Assembly (NCBI GenBank): GCA_963681505.1
Contig: OY811973.1
Location: 10,264,559-10,328,558 of the forward strand
Direction: 5' to 3'
Length of the DNA stretch: 64,000 bases
DNA from: Eunapius fragilis
Taxonomy: Eukaryota > Porifera > Demospongiae > Spongillida > Spongillidae
The translations under genes were made by a program, and so were the position numbers. The notes under the pieces were generated by a model. It was not told where the DNA came from and searched no databases. It saw only the letters and a list, made by a program, of their open reading frames with translations. Of this stretch, positions 34,101 through 44,914 are shown piece by piece (within the stretch, counting starts at the first letter, position 1; every line of letters starts with the position of its first letter).

Positions 34101-37100
34101 CTGAATTTGTTTATAAATTCTTTTCTAATTAAAAGGGAAAAAATTCGCCCTCCTTTTCGTCGTGAACCTTCATACAAAAGAATAAGATCAGATTTAGTAC
34201 TTTTAAGAAGTACGAAGTTCTACATGTTTGGAGCCTGCTCTTTGGTTCATATGCATTTTTGATGTACTATTAATAATGGACGGGATTTGGAGTACTTTAA
34301 GACAGTTTTTAATCAATGTGCAAGTAGCTTATGGCCTCAGTCTAAGGCAATGCAATCAATGGTAGGTAGGCTAACAACAGTGCTTTCCCAAAGCAATATA
34401 GAATAGGCGTGCATAACAGCCATGACATATTTTGATCTGTACTCGCCATGGTCATTACTTCTTAAACATTCTTTAGAATGGAAAGTGTATCTCTGCATCT
34501 CCTGTTTTTGATTTTTTATGTAGGATCAAACAGCTTGAGTTAAAGGTAGCAGATGCAATGCAAGAAGTGGCAGACCTTATATCAGCCATGGCCAGAGACC
34601 GAGCAGTACGTAGTATAAACTTACAGATCAAGTGCATGTGGAAATTTCATACATGCCACAGTGCTCAGATCTTCTGGATAAAGAAATCAAACATATCAAG
34701 CATGAATCTACTGATTTACTGCAACATGTAAGGCTTTCAAAATTATATGATCCTCCATTCCATATATTATATTGAATGCAGGATGAAAAGTTCTGTGACA
34801 GTAACAGTAAGCCTGCCAAGTATACATGATGTTGTACCATGAACATTGAGTCATTTCAATAGTGGCTGAGAAATTAAAAAGACGTGATAACCGATTGAAG
34901 GCTCTAGAGAGTAACAAGGAGATCTTGGCCATCACGCAGGTTTGATAAGGAATATTTTAGCATTTCAATCCATATTATAGCCAGGGTGTAAGATAGTTTA
35001 GCATTGAATGAGCAGCTACCTCTGATGGATACATGCAATCGATAGAGATATGTACACATCCAGTGCATGCATTAATTTAAATGATCCCTGCTTGTGTACA
35101 ATACATCTGATTTGCTAAGGGATGTAACCTTTAAATTGGCTCTCTTCATGCAGGCATATAGGCAAAATTTACTGCATGCTCAAGTGCGTTTTTAATGACC
35201 AAATCACTTATTTGATCAATATTACTAAAATTAGGGGAAAGACTTTGGGGCCATTAATGAAACTGAAACTATGGCTATTTAAAAATGCTCATTCAAAGAA
35301 TTAAGAATGCAATATTTCCGTTCTGTTAACAAATCAATCGGTATGTGACTGTCATGATATACTACTCCTGTAAGTAATTACGTTCTCCCCTTCAGCCTGT
35401 TGATGGCACCTCACAACAAAGGCAGTCTGAGCGACATAGAGGTAATCTTATTTTTTGGTGTGACTGTAAAATATAATGAATGTGCTGCATACACATTTGC
35501 AAGCACAACCTGCAGTACCCAGATGGACACAGATGGCATTGTATACATATTCAATGCTAAACTTAATTCCTCTGCAACTTCTTTCTTACGCACTGGAAAT
35601 TGGTCTAGCTGGGTTTTGCATACTAGTCTAGATCGAGTTATAATGGGTCTAAATTGTAATGATTCGCGCTCGCATTTCAAACCTCCTCCTGCATGGGAAT
35701 TTTTAATGGTATGGCGCTTGGTCGGGTCTCATATGCATTTCGCGGCAACAATTTGAAGTTAAATGTAACCACACAAATAGTAAACACCCTGCTTCCTGCC
35801 CCCTACACCCTCCCCCCACCCCCCCACCCCCCCACCCCCCCACCCCGAAGGACAGAGAAATAAGACGAGAAAACATTGCGTATAAAAATCACACAAAAAT
35901 CAATAAATAGCTTTTCGCGTGATTTTCTGTTCAACCATACAAATCAATGATTCCATGCAATTCCCCCCCCGCCCCCCAAGTAAATCCAATTAGGAATTAC
36001 GATAGTAGTTCCTATATAGGAATTGACCGGGGTCGTGAATATCATTTTAAAAACGCGACCCGCGCATAACTCGCTCACCGAGAAACGGATAGTGTTGCTC
36101 GTTGTTGCTATCGAACCAGAAGGCAAAGACGCTCATTTAAATGTTTTATTCCAGTCTTCGAACTGTTTGCTTTAAGAGAACTAAAAAGTTCGTGTTTTAT
36201 CTCGTCCCCAGGCCAAATCTTCTCGGTCGTCAACGTCGTCGTCGTCTTCTTGGGTGAGTGTAACTCCGGATAGGAATGGTTTTAAAGAGCGCAAATTATA
36301 CCAATCGCTTTAGAATATCCTGGAAGAATATCTTCTAGTATCAGATATATGAATAAAGCTTAAAACTGACATACGTAATCATTACGTAATGCGTAGTGTA
36401 AAATAGAAGCGTTCCCATGGCGACAGCTCCGTATATTTAGAATTGTGCAAACAAAAGAGGAGAGCTTAGCAGCGAAACGACGAGTTAGAATTCTCCCGCG
36501 TTCCTTACAGTTATCCCAAACAAAAGCGGGCGTCTGCCCGTGACGGTAATTGAAGCGTGGAGGGAGGGTGGGGGGGGGGGGGGGGGGGGCACTTGCCAGT
36601 ATTAAAAATGATTATATAAGAAATAGAGGAAACAAGTAAAGAGAAACATTCTCTAACGAGAAAGTTGGTGGGATATAGGAATTGGAGGCAAAGGTGGTGT
36701 AAAAAGAAAGGGGAAAAGGTTTTTGGAAAAGAAAAATGAGACAAAAATCCTATACTTAGCACTTCTTTTGGTTGTTACATGTACATGTGCTTAATATAGG
36801 ATTTTTGTCTCATTTTTCTTTTCCAAAAACTTTGTTCCCTTCCTTTTTACACCACCTTTGCCTCCAATTCCTATATCCCACCAACTTTCTCGTTAGAGAA
36901 TGTTTTTCTTTACTTGTTATATATAAATATGGGTTCAATTTAACTTTGTGTTGTCTGTAAAAAGTAAGCTAGTGATGGAGCCTTTAGAATACCCACACAC
37001 AAGACCCAATTGATGTATGTACTTATAGTTTTGAATAGCGTAGCATCTTTGACTTATACCTCTAGCTGAACTACTTGACTACAATTTCTTAGATCTTCTG

Positions 37101-37684
37101 CAACTTTATCCAAATGGGTTGCTGTCTGCTCCTGAATTGCGTGACCTTATGGATCACGTTGCTGCCGAGATCCCCAGCAAGTGGAGAGATATTGCGGTGC
37201 AGCTGAACCTGCCTTATGACTGGATACAGAGTATTGAGGAGAATAACCCAAGGAATCCCTACTCCTGCTATATGCAGGTCTTTTCAACCTGGAGAAAGAT
37301 GCTAGATCAAGAGGCACCCTATACATGGGAAAAGCTTCTGCATACTCTAGCAAAACCAGCAGTTGGATGTAAAGACCTTGAACAAAAGCTTCGAACAAGG
37401 TTTATGCCTGATGCAGCTATAATGACCTCAGCAAACAACCATAACTGCTCTGCACAATCTCTTCCAAGTACCACTGAGCAGCAATCTTACTTAGGTTTGC
37501 TTTGTATGGTGTTCCCACCTCCCACCCGCCCCCCCCCCCCCCCCCCCCCCCCTTTGTAAACAAGTGCACAACACGTCACAGTTAGTTTAATTATTCTTCC
37601 CATACAGGAGGTCCTGAACTTGTACAACCTCGCTCTAATACAGCATTTCGGTCGCATAAGTTGAGTTTGGAGTCCACGGTATGA
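30467..37684 (+). CDS. Kelch - coiled-coil - Death domain protein (15-exon model)
   Basis: Exons chained by hand on GT-AG sites and phase: 30467-30493, 31324-31935, 32514-32814, 32962-33016, 33099-33162, 33401-33484, 33542-33624, 34524-34605, 34662-34727, 34782-34806, 34863-34939, 35396-35441, 36212-36253, 37093-37494, 37608-37684 (stop TGA); about 680 residues. Residues ~10-315 show Kelch-type blades (KVISFGGAHD, QLVVMGGMG, DTVIIAGGTG, DVLVAIGGKY). The next nine short exons encode a charged heptad-rich coiled coil (KEKDDQIEKQQ, KDNELIEVKKKFEEL, MAEKLKRRDNRLKAL). The large 37.1-kb exon encodes a Death domain (LRDLMDHVAAEIPSKWRDIA, WIQSIEENNP, WRKMLDQ). The protein looks like an intracellular adaptor: propeller for target binding, coiled coil for oligomerisation, Death domain for signalling. 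The Val-rich exon at 36212 is the least certain. Confidence 0.82.
35806..35848. repeat. C-rich tandem repeat in intron
   Basis: Successive CCCCCCA units within an intron of the Kelch-Death gene; strong C-strand runs could form i-motif/quadruplex structures. Confidence 0.85.
36561..36590. repeat. Poly-G tract
   Basis: A run of about 20-29 G (with one T near the left edge) beside the foldback MITE. It is one of many homopolymer G/C tracts in this window, and its length is probably unreliable in assembly. Confidence 0.85.
36630..36920. mobile_element. Foldback MITE, family with core AGTTGGTGGGATATAGG
   Basis: Arms 36630-36762 and 36787-36919 are inverted copies that begin AACAAGTAAAGA and include ACATTCTCT, AGAAAGTTGGTGGGATATAG and TCCTATACTTAGCAC around a 24-base loop. 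Related pieces occur at 42.69, 49.91 and 53.94 kb. It lies in the last long intron of the Kelch-Death gene. Confidence 0.85.
37530..37552. repeat. Poly-C tract
   Basis: About 22 consecutive C in the last intron of the Kelch-Death gene. Confidence 0.9.
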
Positions 37685-38814
37685 ACTGAGTCTACTATCC
37701 GGCTATTGTAATCTTCATTGTAAAGAATTACGCATGCATGTCATCAGTCATTAAATGAGCAAGCTAAAATTACATTGCTTGTAATTGCATGATATAATCT
37801 TGACGTAGTCGTTGCACCCCTCTGTATACATTCGCCGCAATGAATGTTTAGGGGCAATTATGCACTGCAAATAATTTGGCCGATTGATAGGCCGAACCAA
37901 ACTTTAAAAAACGATTTGGTTTAAGACGTGCTAGTTTAAAGACCAAACCAATATTTCAAACAGTTCGTTAGTAAACACCTATTTGACGCGGGAACAAAAA
38001 TTCTTAAGTGACCGGCAAAGCTTTGAACAGTAAAACTTTAATTTTCCATGACATATATAGCGAGCTATGACTTAAGTTTGCATGCATGTACATGATATTG
38101 AGCGCCAAGGAATGTCCCTACTTATGTCCGTACTTAATGAACTAATAAATACTGATGCGTGGATCCTAATGTAGCGTGGAGGGGGTAAAGGCACACATGT
38201 TCATTGAAGTATAACGCCCTCATGTTTTAAATTATTCTATAGGAAATAACGTAGCTCTCAATTCAAAGGCAAAAAAGGGGCTTATATCAATAAGAACTCA
38301 AGATATTGTTCCGGGAGTTGAAGCATGCTTGTGAGGAAAGTTAGAACTAGGAAACCTTTAGCTTGAGGTAGTTAATTAAGAGAGAATGAATGTAAGGACG
38401 AATCGAATTAACTTTCCTTTATTACGCTCGATGTTACGTTTCTAGATGGAAATAAGCTCTTCTGAATGCTATTCTAAATGTATTCATATAAAAGATGGTG
38501 TTGTTAGCCTTAGCCGGATCTGTTTATATAAAGATTTGAATGTGCATGATTTTAGTTTTGTGGCTTACAATATACTTCATTAACAAATCCTTGGAGAATC
38601 CAATTCAGTTTTGATACTAAAAGCACGCAATAAATGTCTACATGCATTACCCGTTGTTCCGGAGTGTTATTTTCCGTTGTTCGAGCCTAGCCCGCCCCCT
38701 GTTACTATAAAAACATTAAAATGACGACTAGTATTGTGATTTGTATTATAGCTCCTATAGCTACTCTTACCGTTATTAATTATATTATGCACTTTATGGT
38801 ATATATTAATTAAA
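37685..38814. other. Intergenic, nothing recognised
   Basis: AT-rich, with no long open frame or repeat structure recognised downstream of the Kelch-Death gene. Confidence 0.4.
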
Positions 38815-39493
38815 GTCCTGGACAGCATCGAGGAAGTATACGTTTATGTAGCATGCATTTTAAATATATTCATAGAAAATCAATCACCACAATTCGGTAA
38901 AATATGTCACCTATGTATGGTGAGAAAATGAAACTTATATAACGTAATATGAAATCAAAAAATTCAAGTTTATTGGGGGTACTAAAATTTTTTAAATTCA
39001 GGTTGACAATATTTCAGTACCGCTTCGAAATTTAAAATTCATATTTTGATTCTACATGTAATGATAACTAAAAATACCGAAAATCTCGTTTTTTGCTTAA
39101 AAATTGTCCATACGATTTTCAAGACAAGTTTTTAAACGTTTTTGCCTCATTACTGGAGCCATATTCATCACCCATTTACCTTGTGTAAGCAAAACAACTG
39201 CTGAAGTAACCATAGTTTACTCAACAGCTGTGAGCGTTGCTCAACAATCTCATCGATAAGCCCTTTCCTTTGTTCCTACTGCGGCGTTATTATTTAAACG
39301 GTCAAGTGTTTTCAATGAATATAAATTATCTGATAATGCTTATAGTTATTATTCAACACACTGACTTTTTTGTTAAAACGAGTTGGGCTAGTGAAACCAA
39401 TATACGAAACGTTCTTATCGGACCCCAAAGGCACCTTTAAAATAAAAAAAATGACACATTATTTTTACTTCCTCGATGCTGTCCCGGACTATA
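38815..39493. mobile_element. TIR element about 0.7 kb
   Basis: The left end AGTCCTGGACAGCATCGAGG and the right end (inverted) AGTCCGGGACAGCATCGAGG match over about 25 bases, with one difference. The interior is AT-rich, with one 67-codon open frame (39237-39440) of no recognised function. No clear target duplication was found. Confidence 0.7.
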
Positions 39494-39890
39494 GTATCCA
39501 CTCGCTGAATAGGCATGCACATGCCATAATTAAGGCTTTCACTGTCTAAAAAGGCTTGTTATTCATAGTGTATAACTTATGTATTGGGAATTTATACATA
39601 CATTATACGCAATTCATTGTGTATAACGCCCCAAAGCACAAGTTATACACCGTGTATGACAAGCACAGTCGCAGTTAAAACATATGGACTCATGCACGTA
39701 CATATTTTATTGTCCTTCGGTATAACAGTCGTAGTTATGGTGAGCAAGCTGCACTCGGAGATCTTTATAGCTCCTGTAGTCTTGTACCGTTATTTGCGGT
39801 CAGTGTTTTAGTGTCCATTCGCCATATATGGGGTCACGTGAGGATGCGTAAGCATTGTGAGTCACGCGGCGCAATAATTACGACCTTCTG
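39494..39890. promoter_or_regulatory. Upstream region of the third caspase-like gene, with a partial duplicate of its 5' end
   Basis: At about 39720-39770 the sequence GTAGTTATGGTGAGCAAGCT, continuing GCACTCGGAG, resembles the start of the caspase-like coding region (TTGTGGTGAGCAGACTGCAG, CACTCGGAG). A short 5' duplication has occurred next to the gene. No promoter element was identified. Confidence 0.4.
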
Positions 39891-41285
39891 ATGAATATGA
39901 CAGGCATAGTTGTGGTGAGCAGACTGCAGCACTCGGAGTGCCTCGAGTCCGACGTCCGCCACAGCTACCTGCTGAGCTACGGGATAGACGTCCAAGCTCA
40001 CGACAAGTTCCGGGACCGTTCCCTCGGTCCCGTTGCAGCGGCAGACGCTCGTGCGGTAGCGGACGGCCTGGTGGAGGCGGGAACCTTCAAGCCTAGTAAC
40101 GTCACAATATTCACTGCCGCTCATTCCCCGGAGGAATGCGGGTATGAAGGAATAAAGAGGAGCTTCACTAAGACTGCCAGAGCCGTCGACGAGAGTGGCT
40201 TGTTTGCGTTCCACTTTTCTGGCCATAACGTTCGACTGAAGGACGGGCAGTGGGGCTTGGCCCCTTACGACTGGGACGGGACGCCGTCTACCTGCGTCAC
40301 AGCGCGCGCCCTGAGCGGATGGCTGACGGAGGCCGGTTGCAGGGCCAAACACGTACTGCTCACGTTGGACCTATGCAGCAGTGGCGAAGAAGGGAACGTT
40401 GGGGACGCTCTAACCACCACGGACGTCGCCCACCCAAGCGTCTACGTCGTGAGCGCCTGCACGGCGAACGAGACGTCTAGCGTCGCCGAAGCACTGGGGA
40501 ACTCTCCCTTCTCCTACTTCCTCCGTCGAGCTGTCAAGAAGCACGCCGCCCGTCCCTCCTCGACCACGACGAGCAAGCTGCCGCTTAATAAAATCTTCGA
40601 CGAGTGCAAGCAATGTACTGTCGCACTCTCCGCACTCATGGTCAGGTGCGATGGGAGGGGCAAACGCCTCGGCTTGGTCACGTGCACGGCCGAGCCGGAG
40701 CTCAAGTGGTTTGAATACCAAGCCGTCGTATTTAAGAGCGCTGACAGCTCCACCGACGAGACCGACTCGTCGCCGGATGTTGGCCGCTTTGAACCCCTTA
40801 CCAGACACTACGACCGCGCCAGGCCAGCCCCCCTCCATCCGAGCACCCTAGCTTGGCTGGGCTCCCTCCTCACAAACTACGACAGCCCCCTCCTACTGCT
40901 CAGGGACAAGGGGGCCTTCCGAGACGACCGGGTGCTGGACGTCGCCCTCTGCCTGCTGTCATACAGTGTGGCCTCTCTGCAGCTGGTCTTCGATCCTGCC
41001 TCTGTCCGGGAGCCGAACCTGTTCATCACAGGTCTGATGGAGGTGGTGGCCACAGTGGACATGGCCCTGAGGAGGGTCACTCTGGGTGGGGGCACGGTCT
41101 CCCTCTGCGGGAGGTTTTACTGTGAGGTGCTGCGGAGCAATGACGTCAATACTGTGCTGTTGGGTGAGCTGGTTGGGAAGGTTGTGGGAGCGTATGGAGG
41201 CCGAGAGGACCGCGGGCACATGAATCCTTCAACGTCAGAGGTGAGGTTTTTTATTTGTGGTTGCGTCGTGGAGAGAATGGATTAG
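39891..41285 (+). CDS. Caspase-like cysteine protease (peptidase C14 fold), third copy
   Basis: A 464-codon open frame colinear with the 23.4-kb copy: HFSGHN (putative catalytic His about 112), GQWGLAPYDWDG, LTLDLCSSGEEG (putative nucleophile Cys about 162, so DLC replaces DCC), VVSACTANETSS, then the shared C-terminal region (LAWLGSLL...SVASLQLVFDP...NLFITGLME). Divergence from the other copy is high, so the duplication is not recent. The coding region is visibly GC-rich against AT-rich surroundings. A good donor (CAGAG/GTGAGG at 41240/41241) suggests that the reading frame may continue into a further exon instead of stopping at 41285. Activity and substrate are unknown; the dyad is intact. 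Confidence 0.85.
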   Translation: MNMTGIVVVSRLQHSECLESDVRHSYLLSYGIDVQAHDKFRDRSLGPVAAADARAVADGLVEAGTFKPSNVTIFTAAHSPEECGYEGIKRSFTKTARAVDESGLFAFHFSGHNVRLKDGQWGLAPYDWDGTPSTCVTARALSGWLTEAGCRAKHVLLTLDLCSSGEEGNVGDALTTTDVAHPSVYVVSACTANETSSVAEALGNSPFSYFLRRAVKKHAARPSSTTTSKLPLNKIFDECKQCTVALSALMVRCDGRGKRLGLVTCTAEPELKWFEYQAVVFKSADSSTDETDSSPDVGRFEPLTRHYDRARPAPLHPSTLAWLGSLLTNYDSPLLLLRDKGAFRDDRVLDVALCLLSYSVASLQLVFDPASVREPNLFITGLMEVVATVDMALRRVTLGGGTVSLCGRFYCEVLRSNDVNTVLLGELVGKVVGAYGGREDRGHMNPSTSEVRFFICGCVVERMD

Positions 41286-41404
41286 TATGTCCGAGTACTG
41301 CTTGTTTGCATGTGAGAGCTCATACCAGTCCTACTGCGTGTTCCTGTCATGCATTACAACCTAGATAGCCGTACCCATGATGTTTTCAGCACGTGTGCAT
41401 GTTT

Positions 41405-41553
41405 GTGGTCATAGTTCCCAATTATACATGTCAGTGGCCAATAGTTCCCAACTACACATGTCTGTGGTCAATACACAAGTCAGTGGCCAATACTTCCAAA
41501 CTACACATGTCTATGGCCAAAAGTTCCCAACTACACATGTCAGTGGCCATAAT
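41405..41553. repeat. Imperfect ~28-base tandem repeat
   Basis: About five diverged copies of CAACTACACATGTCAGTGGC plus CAATAGTTCC, just downstream of the third caspase-like gene. Confidence 0.8.
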
Positions 41554-41559
41554 GGGTAC

Positions 41560-43700
41560 AATGAACAATTTAAAATAACTGGTAGTTATCCATTTGGAAC
41601 ACACTTACACGTACATGTAGTAAATAATTTGATACACAATATTGCATCAGCAATGGGACATAGATGTAAGCTTATTAGCAAGGCAATTTTTGCAGTTGGG
41701 ATAGCACGTATCTACCAATATATGGGTAGGTATAGCTCCCTCAGGGGCAATGCTACACATTTGATCATGTGGTTTATTATAATGATGCTTCATAAAATCC
41801 TCCTACCTCTTCCCCTATAGGCACTATTTCATGGTCACTTGATGAAGTGGATACCTTTGTGTTAGTCGGTGTGTATGTGTGTATGTGGGTCTTGAATGTT
41901 GCAGGATATGGTCATATACATTATAGCCAGAACACATAACAACAAAATATAGATCCGTTTTTACAAGAGCTCCAATCACAATGTAATTTTACTACTGCAT
42001 AAATTCAATTGGTTAACCTGCCTTCATAAGGAATGAGTGGGAGGGAGAGGAGGAGATTAGCTAGGCTATGTGGCTTTTGAGGGTAATTAAAGTACCCTTG
42101 GAGGGGGGAGAGGAATTAGTTTTCAGTAGCAGAAAGGAAAGTGACACACATCTCCCTATTGTGTATTACTGTGCTATATGAACGTGCAGTGATTGATCAG
42201 TCCCACTGGATTGGATCCAACTTATTAATAACAAAATTAAGCACAGCAAAAACAAATGGGCTGACTATGTCACTCCAAACTTGGTTTGGAGTGACATAGT
42301 CAACCATTTTGAGTGAAATTTCATTGGGAAATTCTGTCATGTGCATGAAGCTAATTAATCATGCACTAAAGTGGTCGGCAGACGAGAATAATAAATCACA
42401 GGAATATTCAAGCCATAATTCTCATAAATTAATGAGGAACTGTCGTGGAAAAAAATTATACTCTAATAGAAGTTTGTTCTGAAACAAAATGTAAAACGTA
42501 GCTGAATTTTTGTTAATTTCAAGTTATAATGAAGTAGTTACTATTGGTCAAAAGTATTCCCCCAATTGAGCAAAAAATTAACAATTACTTTCCTGATATA
42601 TATAATTCCTTTATGATTTCATGGTTAGAAAATTAAACGTAATTTAAATATTAAGCATAAAAATGAATGGAGCAAGTAATAAAAACTGTCTCTGCGAGAA
42701 AATTGGTGGTATATAGGAATGAAAAGCTAGAGTGCAAAGCATTCTCAGCTGAGCTGAAAATGGCTTTTGACATCAACATGTCTGGGATGATGTCATTTGC
42801 TCTGATATGTTCTGCGTACACTAGCTGTAGCAAAAACATACATATCAAGAATGCAATATGCAAGGTGAACAGTACACATATAAACATGTGACAACATGGT
42901 GTTCAGGCACTTCCGTGCATGCTCCAGTGGACACATGAGGAGGCCAACAGTTCAACAGTTGGTAGATGGTCGTCAGGCATCAAACCTAACTTAATATAAT
43001 AGCTCATCTTTAGAAGATTGCCCCTCGTCCAGTTCTCTTAGCCTAGTCCACCTTTGGCAAGCTTGAACAACCTGCATGCTGATGCCAATAGAGCTGAAGT
43101 TTGCACTGTGCTGCAACATGTTCAGCAGCAGTAGTGGCCTTAGTAGTTCATGGATGGATAAGCCCTCTTGAATTGCATGCTGTACCAGGATCTTTTGAAG
43201 CAAAAAGAAACGAGGGTACTCTGAAAAAGAAGGGCCTTTTGTCAAAAGATTTGAAAATGCATTAAAATCATTTTGAGTACAACTACAGCATCATTTATTA
43301 GCAACCATGTACACAAGCCATCGAAGGTAAAGTGCACGTGCATGAATTATTCATACCGTTTAAAATATTACCTGGTACCTAACATCCAGACTCTGCATCT
43401 ACATTATACCTGGTCTATGTGTTGTGCCGCATCAATGACGTTTCGATCACATTCATCGTGACATTTTCCATACAAGGAAATGCGGTGATGAACTTAACCA
43501 CTCGACTGCTTCCTCGCAGGATCGGTGAGTTTCTCTTGTACCCCGCACTGGAGGTTTACAATGTTCAAGTGTACATGTAGGGCTCACTATATGTACACTT
43601 CCAACTACAAAAGTTCATGCCCTTTTTCCGAGACACGTACCCCGAGGCAAAATATTATGTATGCAGTAAACTCGGCCCCAGCCCTAGTACGTCACTGCGC
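41560..43700. other. Non-coding stretch with hairpin and MITE fragment
   Basis: No gene recognised. It contains a short perfect hairpin at 42254-42309 and a piece of the AGTTGGTGGGATATAGG MITE family (diverged) at about 42690-42725. Confidence 0.45.
42254..42309. repeat. Short inverted repeat (26-bp stem)
   Basis: The left arm TGACTATGTCACTCCAAAC and its inverted partner GTTTGGAGTGACATAGTCA are separated by 3 bases, with flanking AAATGG/CCATTT also pairing. It is a relic MITE or hairpin RNA candidate; the tiny loop argues against a microRNA precursor. Confidence 0.8.
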
Positions 43701-43725
43701 GAATGGATTACATTAGTTGGGCGTA

Positions 43726-43825
43726 GCCCGACCTTCGCGTATTGGCGGAAGGTCGGGTTACCCGTGCGCCAATACCCCGACCTTCCGCCAATACCCCGAC
43801 TTTACGCCAATACGCGAAGGTCGGG
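43726..43825. repeat. GC-rich palindrome
   Basis: GCCCGACCTTCGCGTATTGG at left and its inverse CCAATACGCGAAGGTCGGGC at right, with further internal copies of CCGACCTTCCGCCAATAC. Several nested hairpins are possible. Confidence 0.85.
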
Positions 43826-43830
43826 CTGGC

Positions 43831-44803
43831 CTATACCTGGATTTTTACCCATCTGATAGTGCTGCAGGTCTGACCGTTGATTGAATGATAATTACTCGTT
43901 GGTCGCGTGGCAGGCTATGAATCTGTTTTAAAGGAGTGAGAGTGAGACAGGTAGATTTGTATTATAATATCTGTCGGTGGACATTTGTCCCAAGAGAATG
44001 ACTACACTTGAAGTAGTGGTATGTGACTATAGTATATTATACGTAGTAAAAGAAAAACGTATGGTTGTCATTATAGATGGTTGCAAGAGAAAAGCCAAAA
44101 CATATGTATTGAATCCAAAACGACAGCGCATAGGCAGGGCAATTGCTCGAAAAAGCAAAAAGGTCATAGCTTCAGAGGCGTTAAAGGACCCGAAGACAAA
44201 GAACTACTTAGCTAGTGGAGATGATTGGGAGAGAATTGGCCAAAGAGGTGAAAGTCATGGCTTCTGATGGAGCCCACTCCATTCTGCAGAGCCAAAATCC
44301 ATCGCACTTAAAGGAGTTCTCATAGAACATGCTTACTGAATGAGGTCTCACAGTTTGCACCTGTACTGAGAAGTTAAATTGCTGTTCTCAGCCACACACA
44401 ACAACCGGTGCCCGCAGCAATACTCATGCCACAGTTGGGATGTGGGTAGCTGTGCTCGTCAACCATCGAAATCCGAAGTGGAATTTGGTGCAAAAAAATT
44501 AATTCACTGCTGCTCATACTTCCAAGCAGGTATAAAAATCTTTCAAATTACATGGCATCTTCGCATACATGTACGTGTGTATTTTCATTTTGGATGCTCA
44601 TGCATGATTCTTGTATACATGTACATCTACCAGCTACTAGTCTGACAGATGTTATAATTCAAATCCAGCTGTCTCACACGACACTCTGACTTCCCTGAGC
44701 CTTTAATAGCCTGCCACGTGACCAACGCGTAATTATCACTCAATCAACGGTCAGGTGTTACTAGCCCACAGCACTATCAGATGGGTACAAATCCAGGTAC
44801 TGG
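43831..44803. mobile_element. Element with ~90-bp TIRs and a small basic ORF
   Basis: The left TIR 43831-43919 (TACCTGGATTTTTACCCATC, TGATAGTGCTG, CTGACCGTTGATTGA, TGGCAGGCTAT) recurs inverted at 44706-44803. The 973-bp interior carries a 96-codon open frame (43977-44267) rich in Lys/Arg (KRKAKTYVLNPKRQRIGRAI), of unknown function. No known transposase motif was seen. Confidence 0.82.
43977..44267 (+). CDS. Small basic hypothetical protein inside the TIR element
   Basis: A 96-codon ATG-to-TGA frame within the TIR element. The middle is strongly basic (VIIDGCKRKAKTYVLNPKRQ) and the C-terminus is DWERIGQRGESHGF. No family is recognised. Its position centrally between the TIRs makes it either an element-encoded accessory or DNA-binding peptide, or chance. 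Confidence 0.3.
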   Translation: MDICPKRMTTLEVVVCDYSILYVVKEKRMVVIIDGCKRKAKTYVLNPKRQRIGRAIARKSKKVIASEALKDPKTKNYLASGDDWERIGQRGESHGF

Positions 44804-44914
44804 GGGGACTCTCAAGTGGAGACTTTTCGCACCTCGCAGATGGAGAAAAACCGCAACTTCATTGCACCTTTAACATAACTGTCAGTTGATACAGCCCCGC
44901 CGACTTCAGTACCG

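Noticed and set aside
37119-37559. Stand-alone Death-domain ORF ending in poly-Pro
   Set aside because: The Pro tail is intron sequence (a poly-C tract) after a donor at 37495. The domain is an internal exon of the Kelch-Death gene.
40410-41219. Several open frames on both strands within the third caspase-like gene
   Set aside because: GC-rich sequence has few stops; these are shadows of the main frame.
41405-41553. CRISPR-like array
   Set aside because: The repeats are imperfect and directly adjacent without unique spacers; this is a short minisatellite in a eukaryotic genome.
42254-42309. microRNA precursor
   Set aside because: The loop is only 3 bases, too tight for normal Dicer substrates; more likely a MITE relic.
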